Positions 16,246 to 25,183 of a stretch of DNA of 64,000 nucleotides are shown piece after piece. Position numbers and translations under genes: made by a program. Numbering within the stretch: the stretch's first letter is position 1; every line of letters begins with the position of its first letter. A model generated the notes under the pieces. It was not told where the DNA came from, made no database searches, and saw only the letters and a program-made list of their open reading frames with translations. The DNA lies in contig CAYNKA010000006.1 of assembly GCA_964397655.1 (NCBI GenBank), forward strand, positions 62,001 through 126,000. The letters are read 5' to 3'. The DNA comes from CAYNKA01 sp964397655 (GTDB taxonomy: Bacteria > Spirochaetota > Spirochaetia > DTKZ01).

Positions 16246-17202
16246 CTAGAAGGCCCATACGTACATGAGGACCATGTGGAGGGCGAGCATCACGAGGGCC
16301 ACGGGCACCTGGTTCTTGATGACACCCCAGCGCTTGTCCTCGATTTCCAGGATGGCGGTCGGGACGATGTTGAAGTTCGCCGCCATGGGGGTCATGAGCG
16401 TTCCGCAGTAGCCCGCGGTGAGGCCGAGGGCCGAGACGACGACGGGATTCCCGCCCTGGGCGATGACGAAGGGGACTCCGATGCCCGCGGTGATGACCGC
16501 GAAGGCGGCGAATGCGTTGCCCATGATCATGGTGAAGAGCGCCATGCCGGCGCAATAGACGATCACGCCCGCGAGGGTGTTGCCCTGGGGGATGACGTGG
16601 GACATGCCGCCCGCGATGAGCTTGCCGACGCCGGCGGCCGTGAAGACCGAGCCGAGTGCCGCGAGCACCTGGGGCAGGATGGAGACCGGTCCGATCATCT
16701 CGAGAAGGCGGCTGCCGTCCTCGACCATGTCGCCGGTCTTTCCCCTGGTGAAGGCGAGTGACAGGATGCTCGCAACGAGGGCCGCGGCCCCGAGGGCGAT
16801 GAGGGTCCCGAGTTCCTTCGCCCAGAACTGCGCGACGATGAAGGCGACCACGCCGAGGGAGAGGGCGGGGATGAAGATCTTGTTGCCGATCTTCATGGCC
16901 GATTCCTTCTTGAACTCCACGGTAGACTCGGAGAACTTGCCGATCTTCACGAGCTTGGAGGCGGAGAGGACGGCGAGGACGATCACGAGATAGCCGACCA
17001 GGGTGTCGTCCATCTTGATCTTGGCGTCGCCCCAGAGCATGCCGACGCGGCTGAAGGTGAAGATCAGGAAGAGGATGAACCAGAACAGGGCCGTGGGCCA
17101 CTTCGAAGGATGGTCCTTCGCGCGGACGATCTTGACCGTCGAGTAGAGGCACACGAGGCCGACCAGGACATAGAGCAGTTCGGTGAGTGAATTCTTCAAC
17201 AT
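16246..17202 (-). CDS. DUF979 family membrane protein
   Basis: The 318-residue protein has about nine or ten membrane spans and matches DUF979: LTELLYVLVGLVCLYSTVKI at the N-terminus, FTFSRVGMLWGDAKIKMDD, VIPQGNTLAGVIVYCAGMALF, MGNAFAAFAVITAGIGVPF and the YCGTLMTPMAANFNI loop. It always accompanies DUF969, encoded 10 bases upstream, and the pair resembles a two-part carrier. Linkage to pcp suggests it moves 5-oxoproline or pyroglutamyl peptides; this is inference from neighbourhood. Confidence 0.87.
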   Translation of the reverse strand: MLKNSLTELLYVLVGLVCLYSTVKIVRAKDHPSKWPTALFWFILFLIFTFSRVGMLWGDAKIKMDDTLVGYLVIVLAVLSASKLVKIGKFSESTVEFKKESAMKIGNKIFIPALSLGVVAFIVAQFWAKELGTLIALGAAALVASILSLAFTRGKTGDMVEDGSRLLEMIGPVSILPQVLAALGSVFTAAGVGKLIAGGMSHVIPQGNTLAGVIVYCAGMALFTMIMGNAFAAFAVITAGIGVPFVIAQGGNPVVVSALGLTAGYCGTLMTPMAANFNIVPTAILEIEDKRWGVIKNQVPVALVMLALHMVLMYVWAF

Positions 17203-17212
17203 GTGGCTACCC

Positions 17213-17899
17213 TCATTCCTTGTCCGCTTTCGGCTTGGTTTCGTATTTCTTCGCGAGCCGGCGGTCGTTCAGCAGGAACTGCGCCGTGGCGACTACGAGG
17301 ATGGTCCCTGCCATCGGGAGCGAGGCCGTGGCGATGTCCACCGCCTCCACGGGTATCTTGAGCTCCTTGAGGACCCCCACGATGAGGAGGACGCCTCCCG
17401 CGGCCACGAATCCGTTCTGGCCGAAGAAGTTGGCGTAATTGTCCACCGCCGCGTTGAGTCCCTTCACCTTCTCCTGGTCCTTCTTGTCGAGGGTCCCGAA
17501 GCGGTTCTCCGCGGCTCCCATGGACATGGGGAGGATGAGGGGGCGGATGAACTGGACGTGGCCGCCGAGGCGGACGCTCATGACGGCCGAGATGGTGCGG
17601 ATGAAGAGGTAGATGGTCGTCACGCGGCCTGCGGTAGCCGAGCGGATGCGGCTGATGAGGTAGGCCGCCCGTTCGCGCAGCCCGTACCGTTCGAGCAGGC
17701 CGATCGCGGGCAGGGAAACGATGAAAATCGTCATGTAGCGGTTTTCAACGAAGGCCTTTCCCAGGATGGTGACGATGTCGTTCCACGCCATCCCCGAGGC
17801 CAAACCGGTCACGAGCCCGGCGACCACGACGACGGCGATGGTGTCGAGCTTCAGCATGAAGCCTACGACGATGACCAGAATGCCGATAAGTTTGATCAT
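17213..17899 (-). CDS. DUF969 family membrane protein
   Basis: First gene of the operon, 228 residues, six or so membrane spans. Features of DUF969: VVVGFMLKLDTIAVVVVAGLV, FVENRYMTIFIVSLPAIGLLERYGL, RLGGHVQFIRPLILPM and NYANFFGQNGFVAAGG. AAAGGAGAATAGG is a strong ribosome site. The partner DUF979 follows 10 bases later. Its role is presumably transport, not proven. Confidence 0.87.
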   Translation of the reverse strand: MIKLIGILVIVVGFMLKLDTIAVVVVAGLVTGLASGMAWNDIVTILGKAFVENRYMTIFIVSLPAIGLLERYGLRERAAYLISRIRSATAGRVTTIYLFIRTISAVMSVRLGGHVQFIRPLILPMSMGAAENRFGTLDKKDQEKVKGLNAAVDNYANFFGQNGFVAAGGVLLIVGVLKELKIPVEAVDIATASLPMAGTILVVATAQFLLNDRRLAKKYETKPKADKE

Positions 17900-17938
17900 C
17901 CTATTCTCCTTTCATAGGGATAAAGATTCTGATACGAC

Positions 17939-17968
17939 ATTATATAGGGTGGTAAGACGTCTTGTAAA
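17939..17968 (-). promoter_or_regulatory. Promoter of the DUF969-DUF979-pcp operon
   Basis: TTTACA (17968-17963), 18 bases, perfect TATAAT (17944-17939) on the minus strand. The spacer contains the palindrome AAGACGTCTT (17954-17963), a candidate operator overlapping the edge of the -35 box. Confidence 0.75.
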
Positions 17969-17993
17969 ATTTTTCCGAAAACCGGGATCCGGC

Positions 17994-19166
17994 CTATCGC
18001 CGCGCCCAGGCCTTGCTCTTGAGGCTCCTGAGGCGTTCGCCCGCCGCGACGAGGGTTTCTTCCTTCTTGGCGAAATGGAATCTGACGTAGTTCCGGACGT
18101 CCTCGCGGAAGAAGCTGGAGCCGGGAACCGCCGCGACGCCGACTTCCCGGGCCATCCATTCGGCGAAGGCGACGTCGTCGTTCCCCCGGTCGAGGCCTCC
18201 GATGTCTACCATGACGTAATAGGCGCCCTGGGGATTCCAGTACTCGAGACCGGCCTCGTCCAGCGTCCCGAGAAAGAGATCCTTTCTTCGGGTATAGGCC
18301 TCGCGGAGATCGTCGTAATAGGAATCGGGAAGCTCGAGCCCGGCCACAGCCGCCTCCATGAGCGGGGCCGCCGCGCCGACCGTGAGAAAGTCGTGGACCT
18401 TCCGAGCCCCTTCCGTGATCCGTTCGGGCGCGATGACGTAGCCGAGCCTCCAGCCGGTTATGGAATAGGTCTTCGAGAGAGAACTGCAGGAGATCGTGCG
18501 CTCGAACATTCCCGGGAGCGACGCGAAATAGACGTGTCGGTGGGGCTCGTAGACGATGTGTTCGTAGACCTCGTCGGTGATGACGAAAGCGTCGTATTCC
18601 TCGGCGAACCGGGCGATGAGCAGAAGCTCCTCCTTGTCGAAGACCTTTCCGGTCGGATTCGCGGGGTTGCAGAGGATGAGCGCCTTAGGCCGCTGTTCGA
18701 ACGCGCGCCTCAGCACGGTCTCGTCGAAGCGGAAGTCCGGCGGGACGAGGGGAACGTAGATGGGTTGGGCCCCGCAGAGGATCGCGTCGGCCGCGTAGTT
18801 CTCGTAGAAGGGGGAGAAGACCACGACCTTGTCGCCGGGGTTGCAGGCGGTCATCATCGCGGCCATCATGGCCTCGGTGCTGCCGCAGGTCGTCACGATG
18901 TGAATCTCCGGGTCAAGGGGAATGCCCATGAAGCGCGACTGCTTCTTCGCGAGGGCGGCGCGGAAATTCGGGGCTCCCCAGGTGACGGCGTATTGGTGAG
19001 GCCCCAGCCTGCCGGCCCTTTCGGCCGCCGCGAGCACGGGCTCGGGCGGATCGAAGTCGGGAAATCCCTGTGATAGATTGATCGCTCCGTGGCGGTTCGC
19101 CACCCTGGTCATTCGTCGTATGACGGAGTCGGTGAAGCCTTTGATTCTGTCGCTGGTCGCTGGCAC
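17994..19166 (-). CDS. PLP-dependent aminotransferase, class I/II (aspartate/kynurenine/methionine aminotransferase-like)
   Basis: The 390-residue fold-type I enzyme starts at GTG 19166 with GAGGAGA six bases upstream. It opens with INLSQGFPDFDPPE, typical of the YbdL/kynurenine-aminotransferase branch, then CGSTEAMMAAMMTACNPGD, the NPANPTGKVF loop, ITDEVYEHIVY, and the PLP lysine in SSLSKTYSITGWRLGY. This branch transaminates methionine, aromatic and other neutral amino acids. Located 34 bases after cysK and on the same strand, it is probably co-transcribed. It could supply 2-oxo acids to the indolepyruvate oxidoreductase encoded nearby; that link is inference. Confidence 0.9.
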   Translation of the reverse strand: MPATSDRIKGFTDSVIRRMTRVANRHGAINLSQGFPDFDPPEPVLAAAERAGRLGPHQYAVTWGAPNFRAALAKKQSRFMGIPLDPEIHIVTTCGSTEAMMAAMMTACNPGDKVVVFSPFYENYAADAILCGAQPIYVPLVPPDFRFDETVLRRAFEQRPKALILCNPANPTGKVFDKEELLLIARFAEEYDAFVITDEVYEHIVYEPHRHVYFASLPGMFERTISCSSLSKTYSITGWRLGYVIAPERITEGARKVHDFLTVGAAAPLMEAAVAGLELPDSYYDDLREAYTRRKDLFLGTLDEAGLEYWNPQGAYYVMVDIGGLDRGNDDVAFAEWMAREVGVAAVPGSSFFREDVRNYVRFHFAKKEETLVAAGERLRSLKSKAWARR

Positions 19167-19200
19167 TGCGGTATCTCCTCTCGGACCGGGACGTGGGTTT

Positions 19201-20121
19201 TCATTCTTCGAAGAGCCAGGTGGACAGGTACCGTTCGCCCGAGTCCGGGAGTACGGCCACGACGAGGCTTCCGCGGTTCTCCTCCCGGCCTGCCGCTTCC
19301 AGGGCCGCCCACATGACGGCTCCCGAGGAAATACCTACCAGAATTCCTTCTTCCTTTGCAAGCCTCCTGCTCGTGGCTCCCGCATCCTCCTCCCTGACGC
19401 GGACGATCTCGTCCACGAGCTCGCGTCTGAAGACCCCGGGAACGAATCCCGAACCGATGCCCTGGATCCTGTGGGGGCCCGGCCTGCCCCCCGAAAGGAC
19501 CGGAGACTTTTCGGGTTCAACGGCGATCGAGCGGACGTTCTTTTTCGCCTTGAGGGATTCGCTGATCCCCGTGATCGTGCCGCCGGTTCCGACTCCCGCC
19601 ACCACGACGTCCACGCCCCCGTCGGTATCGCGCCAAATCTCCTCGGCAGTGGTCCGGCTGTGGGTTTCGGGATTCACGGGATTCCTGAACTGCTCGGGCA
19701 TGAAGGCCTTGGGATTTCGGCGCAGTATTTCCTCGGCGGCCTCGATGGCCCCCGCCATGCCTCTTCCACCTTCGGTGAGCACGAGCTCGGCCCCGTAGGC
19801 CTTGAGGAGCTTCCTCCGCTCGGCGCTGAATGTTTCCGGCATGGTGAGAATGACGCGATAGCCTTTGACCGCGGCGACGAACGCGAGGCCGATCCCCGCG
19901 TTCCCGCTCGTCGGCTCGACGATGACCGAATCCTCGCGGAGAATGCCTTTTCGTTCCGCTTCTTCGATCATGGCGAACGCGATCCTGTCTTTCACGCTGG
20001 ACGCGGGATTGAAGGATTCGAGCTTCGCGAGGATCGTCCCCGGGAGTCCCCTGGCCATGCGGTTGATGCGGACGAGCGGCGTGTTACCTATGAGGGCGGT
20101 AAGGGAGTCTGCGACGTTCAT
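19201..20121 (-). CDS. cysK: O-acetylserine sulfhydrylase (cysteine synthase A)
   Basis: A 306-residue fold-type II PLP enzyme: [11 protein letters not shown], the lysine in [12 protein letters not shown], the substrate loop [23 protein letters not shown] for the PLP phosphate and [11 protein letters not shown] at the C-terminus. It makes cysteine from O-acetylserine and sulfide. One oddity is PTSGNA instead of the near-invariant PTSGNT, replacing a threonine in the substrate-binding loop; that could alter specificity toward another amino-acid donor. It is the first gene of the cysK-aminotransferase unit. Confidence 0.92.
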   Translation of the reverse strand: MNVADSLTALIGNTPLVRINRMARGLPGTILAKLESFNPASSVKDRIAFAMIEEAERKGILREDSVIVEPTSGNAGIGLAFVAAVKGYRVILTMPETFSAERRKLLKAYGAELVLTEGGRGMAGAIEAAEEILRRNPKAFMPEQFRNPVNPETHSRTTAEEIWRDTDGGVDVVVAGVGTGGTITGISESLKAKKNVRSIAVEPEKSPVLSGGRPGPHRIQGIGSGFVPGVFRRELVDEIVRVREEDAGATSRRLAKEEGILVGISSGAVMWAALEAAGREENRGSLVVAVLPDSGERYLSTWLFEE

Positions 20122-20160
20122 GACGGCTCCGATAGGCTACTATTGCTATTCGACAAATAG

Positions 20161-20189
20161 AGAATAACGGAAAATAGGGCTGCGGTCAA
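20161..20189 (-). promoter_or_regulatory. cysK promoter and inverted repeat
   Basis: TTGACC (20189-20184), 17 bases, TATTCT (20166-20161) on the minus strand. A perfect repeat CTATT-N5-AATAG (20146-20160) lies at the predicted transcription start and could be an operator. The rest of the 300-base gap up to the IclR gene (20190-20374) shows nothing else I can support. Confidence 0.55.
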
Positions 20190-20374
20190 GGGGCCGGGTG
20201 CGGGGACGGAGGATGAACGGAAATCGGGCCAATCCTGGTACCGTGTCATGGTATTTCTACCCGGTACGGCTCAGCGACAGGCCATTTTTTCGCGGGCAAG
20301 GCTCGCACGCGGGCTCTCGACGCCTGGAGCGCCGATTTCTTCGTTTCGATCACCCACGAACGCCTCCGGGTCGG

Positions 20375-20402
20375 TTTACGGGCAGAAGCTCTGTGCTATA
20401 CT
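20375..20402 (+). promoter_or_regulatory. Promoter of the IclR-family gene
   Basis: TTTACG, 16 bases, TATACT. Transcription would start at about 20409, leaving a leader of only about 13 bases that consists mainly of the GGAGAAGG ribosome site. Confidence 0.55.
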
Positions 20403-20421
20403 GTTGCGGAGAAGGAACAGC

Positions 20422-21228
20422 ATGGCAAAAGGCGGAATCCCGATCATCAATGCCGTGGACCGGGCGCTTCTGGTTATGGAGGCGCTTTACCACAACGAGG
20501 GCGAGATGGGAGTCTCGGAGATCGCGGCCGAGATGAAGCTCTACAAGAGTACCGTCTTCAGGACCCTCGTCACGCTCGAGAACAAGGGCTACGTATACCG
20601 AAACGGGACGACCGGGAAGTACGGCCTCGGCCTCAGGCTCTTCGCCCTGGGCATGGTCGTGGGCGAGAAGATGTCCATCGACAGGATCCTCGCCCCGCAC
20701 GCGAAGGTCCTCACCGACAAATACAACGAGGTCTTCCACTACACCATCCTCGACCTGAACGCCCGAAGCCGACCCCAGCTCATCCTCATCTACCGGATGG
20801 AGAACGACGCGACGCTCCTCAAGGTGACTCCCCAGGTCGGGACGAGTTCGCTCGCGCACTGCTCCTCCTCGGGCAAGGCCCTCCTCGCGTTCTGCGACCC
20901 GGCCTACCTCGGCCGCTTCGAAGGTTGCCCGCTTCCGGGGCGGACGGCGAATTCCATCACGGATTGGAAGGCGCTCGGGAAGGAACTCGCCGCGATACGG
21001 GAACGGGGCTACGCCGTGGACGACGAGGAACTCGAAATCGGCCTCACCTGCGTCGGAGTGCCCATCCTCGGGAACGACGGGTACGCCGTGGGCGCGATCA
21101 GCCTGTCCGGTCCCACGAGCAGGATGAAGGCCCACGACATCGAGGAACTGGTGGGCGACATGAAGTCCGTTGTGGAAAAAGTGAAGAGCCTCCTCGTCCT
21201 CAAGAATCCGAACGACCTCGGCAGATAG
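20422..21228 (+). CDS. IclR-family transcriptional regulator
   Basis: From ATG 20422 (GGAGAAGG upstream) the protein has 268 residues. Residues about 10-70 form the IclR winged helix (NAVDRALLVMEALY, GVSEIAAEMKLYKSTVFRTLVTLENKGYV), and the rest is the effector domain with HCSSSGKALLAF and the ligand-site region TCVGVPILGNDGYAVGAISLSGP. An open frame extends upstream to 20248 but lacks a ribosome site and family similarity. The adjacent ptb promoter carries an IclR-type palindrome, so this protein very probably controls ptb-buk-iorAB. IclR effectors are often aromatic or short carboxylic acids, which fits that pathway. Confidence 0.92.
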   Translation: MAKGGIPIINAVDRALLVMEALYHNEGEMGVSEIAAEMKLYKSTVFRTLVTLENKGYVYRNGTTGKYGLGLRLFALGMVVGEKMSIDRILAPHAKVLTDKYNEVFHYTILDLNARSRPQLILIYRMENDATLLKVTPQVGTSSLAHCSSSGKALLAFCDPAYLGRFEGCPLPGRTANSITDWKALGKELAAIRERGYAVDDEELEIGLTCVGVPILGNDGYAVGAISLSGPTSRMKAHDIEELVGDMKSVVEKVKSLLVLKNPNDLGR

Positions 21229-21294
21229 CCGCCTCGCAAGGGGACGGAGGACGGGGGATAGAATCCACTGACAGCGCTAGTCGAAATTAATCGG

Positions 21295-21323
21295 TTGCTT
21301 AGATCGCGAACCGGAGTTATAAT
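21295..21323 (+). promoter_or_regulatory. ptb-buk-iorAB promoter
   Basis: TTGCTT, 17 bases, perfect TATAAT. Predicted start of transcription about 21330, giving a leader of about 80 bases that contains the operator at 21338-21364. Confidence 0.8.
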
Positions 21324-21337
21324 CATCACATCAATTT

Positions 21338-21364
21338 ATAGAACGATGTTCTATTCAATAGAAC
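21338..21364 (+). promoter_or_regulatory. Predicted IclR operator with a third half-site
   Basis: ATAGAAC-GAT-GTTCTAT (21338-21354) is a perfect 17-bp palindrome with the three-base centre usual for IclR/KdgR sites. A further ATAGAAC half-site lies at 21358-21364, exactly 20 bp (two helical turns) after the first. It sits just downstream of the promoter, so binding should repress. Confidence 0.75.
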
Positions 21365-21411
21365 GTATGTGACGGCCGAGGAACGGCGACGAAAGGACGG
21401 GGGCGGGGCGC

Positions 21412-22350
21412 ATGTACAGGAATTTTTCCGAGCTCATCGAAAAGGCGAAGGCCCTTGAGCCGAAGACGATCAGCGTGGCGGCTGCCGAGGACGCGGACGT
21501 GGTGGAGGCGGTCAGGCTGGCCCATGAGGCGGGCCTGGCGAGGGCGATCCTCGTCGGAGACGCGAAGCGGATAGGGCCGCTCGCGGAGGCTGCGGGCCTC
21601 GAAGACGGGGCGGAGATCGTGGACGAGCCGGACGAGCGGGCCGCGGCGCTCGAGGCGGTCGAACTCGTTCGCGACGGTAAGGCCCAGGTCCTCATGAAGG
21701 GGCTCGTGAACACGAGCGATTTCCTTAAGGCGGTCCTGCATCCGGAAAAGGGCCTGCGCACCGGAAGGCTCCTCAGCCACCTCGCGGCCTACGAGATCCC
21801 CGGCGAGAGGAAGCTCGTCTTCCACGCCGACACGGGTATGGTGGTCGCCCCGACTCTCGAGGAGAAGAGGCAGATCCTCGTCAATTCGCTCGTCGCCCTC
21901 GCGGCCCTGGGCATCGTAAATCCCAAGGTCGCGATCCTCGCGGCGAACGAGAAGGTCCATCCGAAGATGCAGGCCACGGTCGACGCCGCGGCCCTGATCG
22001 AGATGAACGAGCGCGGCGAGTTCCCGCCCATGATCGCCGAGGGGCCGATCGCCATGGACGTGGCCCTCGACCCGGGCGCCGCCCGGCACAAGGGGATCGT
22101 GAGCAGGATCTCGGGGGACGTCGACCTGTTCCTCGTCCCGAACATCGAGGCCGGGAACATAACGGGAAAGGCCCTCGTGCACTACCTCAAGATAAAGATG
22201 GCGGGCCTCGTCCTCGGGGCGACCCGCCCCATCGTGCTCACCTCGAGGGCTGAATCCGGAGAAGGAAAGCTCCGGTCGATCGCGCTCGCCTGCCTCCTCG
22301 CGGAAAGCGCGGGAAGAGAGAGGGCGGGGCAGGCGGGAGGCAAGGCGTGA
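21412..22350 (+). CDS. ptb: Phosphate butyryltransferase (acyl-CoA phosphotransacylase)
   Basis: A 312-residue member of the phosphate acetyl/butyryltransferase family, in the shorter Ptb group. Recognisable stretches include AAAEDADVVEAV near residue 25, VLMKGLVNTSDFLKAVL, HADTGMVVAPTLEEKRQIL, ALGIVNPKVAILAANEKV and EGPIAMDVALDPGAA. It converts an acyl-CoA plus phosphate to acyl phosphate. The stop overlaps the next gene (GTGA), coupling it to the kinase. Because iorAB follow, the natural acyl group may be branched or aromatic (isobutyryl, isovaleryl, phenylacetyl) rather than butyryl; no butyrate-forming genes are present. Confidence 0.9.
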   Translation: MYRNFSELIEKAKALEPKTISVAAAEDADVVEAVRLAHEAGLARAILVGDAKRIGPLAEAAGLEDGAEIVDEPDERAAALEAVELVRDGKAQVLMKGLVNTSDFLKAVLHPEKGLRTGRLLSHLAAYEIPGERKLVFHADTGMVVAPTLEEKRQILVNSLVALAALGIVNPKVAILAANEKVHPKMQATVDAAALIEMNERGEFPPMIAEGPIAMDVALDPGAARHKGIVSRISGDVDLFLVPNIEAGNITGKALVHYLKIKMAGLVLGATRPIVLTSRAESGEGKLRSIALACLLAESAGRERAGQAGGKA

Positions 22351-23408
22351 ATATTCTGGCCATCAACCCCGGGGCGACTTCCACGAAGTTCGCGGTCTAC
22401 GAGGACGAGAGGCCGCTGTTCGAGCACAAGGTCGAGCATCGGGCCGAGGACCTGAAGCCCTTCGCCAAGGTCTTCGACCAGTACGACTTCAGGCTCTCCG
22501 TGATCCTCGGCTTCCTGAAGGAAAAGGACTTCGACCTTTCCCGGCTCGACGCGGTCGCGGCAAGGGGAGGACTCCTCAAGCCGGTCGAGGGCGGGACCTA
22601 TCTCGTGAACGAGGCCATGCTCGCCGACCTCGGAAACGCGATCCGGGGCGAGCACGCCTCGAACCTCGGGGCGGTCCTCGCGTACAACCTCGGCCGCATG
22701 GCAGGCGCGCCCGCCTACATCGTGGACCCGGTCGCGGTGGACGAGTTCGACGAGGTGGCCCGCGTCTCGGGCATCCCCGAACTCAGGAGGGAAAGTCTCC
22801 TCCACGCCCTCAACCACAAGGCGGTCGCGAGGAAGGTGGCGTCGTCCCTCGGCGGGAAGTACGAGGAGATGAATTTCGTCGTCGCCCACCTCGGGACCGG
22901 AACGTCCATCGCGGCGCACAGGAAGGGGCGGGCGGTCGACGTGGAGGACGCGCGGGGGGAAGGGCCGTTCTCGCTCGACCGCTCAGGGGGCCTCAACGCC
23001 TACGAGGTCGTGAAGCTCTGCTTTTCCGGCAGGTACACCGAGAAGGAGATGAAGGAGAAGCTCGGCTCGAAGGGAGGGATCTACGCGTACTTCGGCACGA
23101 AGGACATCCGGGAGGTGGAGAAGCTGGCCGCCTCCGGCGACGGAAAGGCGAAGCTCGTCCTCGACGCCATGATCTACCAGATCGCCAAGGAGATCGGCGC
23201 CCAGGCCACGGTTCTGTGCGGGAAGGTCGATCGGATCATCCTCACCGGAGGGATCGCGTTCTCGAAGCCCATCGTCGGGCGAATCGAGGAACGGGTGGGG
23301 TTCATCGCGCCGGTCGTCGTCGTGCCGGGCGAGGAGGAGCTCCAAGCCCTCGCCCTGGGCGCGCTTCGCGTCCTCTCGGGCGGGGAGCCGGCGAAAGAGT
23401 ATCGATAA
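22347..23408 (+). CDS. buk: Butyrate kinase
   Basis: A 353-residue acetate-kinase-superfamily enzyme starting at GTG 22347. ATP/phosphate motifs are clear: INPGATSTKFAVYE at the N-terminus, AARGGLLKPVEGGTY, VVAHLGTGTSIAAHRKGRAVDV and RIILTGGIAFSKP near the end. It transfers phosphate from the acyl phosphate made by Ptb to ADP, giving the free acid and ATP. It is the energy-conserving last step of the operon's pathway. Confidence 0.92.
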   Translation: MNILAINPGATSTKFAVYEDERPLFEHKVEHRAEDLKPFAKVFDQYDFRLSVILGFLKEKDFDLSRLDAVAARGGLLKPVEGGTYLVNEAMLADLGNAIRGEHASNLGAVLAYNLGRMAGAPAYIVDPVAVDEFDEVARVSGIPELRRESLLHALNHKAVARKVASSLGGKYEEMNFVVAHLGTGTSIAAHRKGRAVDVEDARGEGPFSLDRSGGLNAYEVVKLCFSGRYTEKEMKEKLGSKGGIYAYFGTKDIREVEKLAASGDGKAKLVLDAMIYQIAKEIGAQATVLCGKVDRIILTGGIAFSKPIVGRIEERVGFIAPVVVVPGEEELQALALGALRVLSGGEPAKEYR

Positions 23409-23424
23409 CCGACAAGGATTCAAT

Positions 23425-25182
23425 ATGAAGAGGTTGATGACGGGAAACGAAGCGGTCGCCCGGGGCGCCTTCGAAGGCGGTTGCCTGGTCGCGACCGGGT
23501 ATCCGGGGACCCCGAGCACGGAGATTCTGGAAAACCTCGCAAAATACAAGGACGTGTATTCCCAGTGGTCGCCCAACGAGAAGGTGGCGGTCGAGGTCGC
23601 ATGCGGCGCTTCGGTCGCAGGCGCCAGGACCATCTCCACGATGAAGGTCGTCGGCCTCAACGTGGCCATGGACCCGCTCATGACCTTCGCCTATCCCGGG
23701 GCGAACGGGGGCTTCGTCCTCGTCGTGGCGGACGATCCCGGCTGCTCGAGTTCTCAGAACGAGCAGGACAACCGGCTCGTGGCGCCCTTCGCCAAAGTCC
23801 CGCTCGTCGAGCCTTCGGACAGCCAGGAATGCAAGGACTTCCTCAAGGCCTCCTTCGCGATCAGCGAGCGGTTCGGAGTCCCGGTCCTCTTCCGCATGAC
23901 GACGCGCGTCTGCCACAGCAAGAGCCTCGTCGAACCGGCGGAGCCGGAAAGGCTCGCGGTCAAGAAGTACGAAAAGACCGGGAGGTACTGCAGCAGCCCG
24001 GCCCTCTCCCGAAAGAACCATGCGGACCTCGAGAGAAAGCTCGCCGAGCTCGAGGAGTTCGCGAACGGGAGTCCCCTGAACCGGATCGAATGGGGCGCCA
24101 AAAAGATCGGCGTGATCACGGGCGGGGCTGCGTACCTCCACGCCAGGGAGGCCTTGGGCGACGGGGTATCCTACCTCAAGCTCGGCCTCAGCCATCCGCT
24201 TCCGAGGAAGCTCGTCCGAGAGTTCGCCTCCGCTGTCGAAAGGCTCTATGTCGTCGAGGAGAACGACCCGTACCTCGAAAACCAGGTCAGGCGGATGGGT
24301 ATCCCCTGCGTGGGGAAGGAGGCGCTTCCCGTCCTGTACGAACTCACTCCCGACATCGTCCGTGACGCCCTGCTCCCGAAGCAGGAGAAGAAGGTCTACA
24401 GCGTGGACGCCGCGATTCCGAGCAGGCCGCCCGTCCTCTGCGCGGGCTGCCCTCACCGATCGGTCTTCTACGCGGTGAGCAAGTACAAGGACGTAGTCGC
24501 CGCCAACGACATCGGCTGCTACACCCTGGGCATGGCGCCTCCGCTTTCCGTGACCGATACGATCGTGTGCATGGGCGCGGGCATCGCGGCCGGAATAGGC
24601 TTGGACAGGACCTTCAGGATGAGCGGGCAGAAAAAGAAGGTCTTCGGCTTCATCGGGGACTCCACCTTCTTCCACAGCGGCATCACGGGCCTCATCGACG
24701 CGGTGTGGAACAAGAGCTCGATGGCGGTCTGCATCCTGGACAACCGCACGACCGCGATGACCGGCCACCAGGAGAATCCCGGCACCGGCAAGACCCTCAT
24801 GGGGGAAGAGTCTCCGGTCGTCGACATCGAGAGGATCGTCAAGGCGGTCGGCGTGAGGGAAGGGAAGGTCTTCGTCGCGGACGCCTACGATCTCGGCCGG
24901 GTGGAGGAGGCGGTCAGGGCGGCGCACGACGCCGAGGAACTTTCGGTCATCATCGTCAAGCGGCCCTGCGCCCTCGCGAAGGAAACGCGGAAGGAGCGGG
25001 AAACCCTCTTCTGCCGGATAGACCCGGAAAAATGCAGGCGCTGCAGGGCCTGCCTCGGGCTCGGCTGCCCGGCCCTCTCGGTCGGCGAGGAGGCGGCACT
25101 CATCGACCGAGAAGCCTGCAACGGCTGCGGCCTCTGTCGCCAAGTCTGCAAATTCGGAGCGATCGAAAAGGCGGGAGGTTGA
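23425..25182 (+). CDS. iorA: Indolepyruvate:ferredoxin oxidoreductase, alpha subunit
   Basis: The 585-residue catalytic subunit contains a pyrimidine-binding domain at the N-terminus (MTGNEAVARGAFEGG, YPGTPSTEI), a TPP-binding domain with GFIGDSTFFHSGI and LDNRTTAMTGHQ, and two C-terminal [4Fe-4S] clusters: Cys537, 540, 543, 548 (CX2CX2CX4CP) and Cys565, 568, 571, 575 (CX2CX2CX3C). It oxidatively decarboxylates aryl pyruvates, especially indolepyruvate, phenylpyruvate and 4-hydroxyphenylpyruvate, to aryl-acetyl-CoA while reducing ferredoxin. It starts 16 bases after buk and is oxygen-sensitive by family, implying anaerobic life. Confidence 0.93.
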   Translation: MKRLMTGNEAVARGAFEGGCLVATGYPGTPSTEILENLAKYKDVYSQWSPNEKVAVEVACGASVAGARTISTMKVVGLNVAMDPLMTFAYPGANGGFVLVVADDPGCSSSQNEQDNRLVAPFAKVPLVEPSDSQECKDFLKASFAISERFGVPVLFRMTTRVCHSKSLVEPAEPERLAVKKYEKTGRYCSSPALSRKNHADLERKLAELEEFANGSPLNRIEWGAKKIGVITGGAAYLHAREALGDGVSYLKLGLSHPLPRKLVREFASAVERLYVVEENDPYLENQVRRMGIPCVGKEALPVLYELTPDIVRDALLPKQEKKVYSVDAAIPSRPPVLCAGCPHRSVFYAVSKYKDVVAANDIGCYTLGMAPPLSVTDTIVCMGAGIAAGIGLDRTFRMSGQKKKVFGFIGDSTFFHSGITGLIDAVWNKSSMAVCILDNRTTAMTGHQENPGTGKTLMGEESPVVDIERIVKAVGVREGKVFVADAYDLGRVEEAVRAAHDAEELSVIIVKRPCALAKETRKERETLFCRIDPEKCRRCRACLGLGCPALSVGEEAALIDREACNGCGLCRQVCKFGAIEKAGG

Positions 25183-25183
25183 C

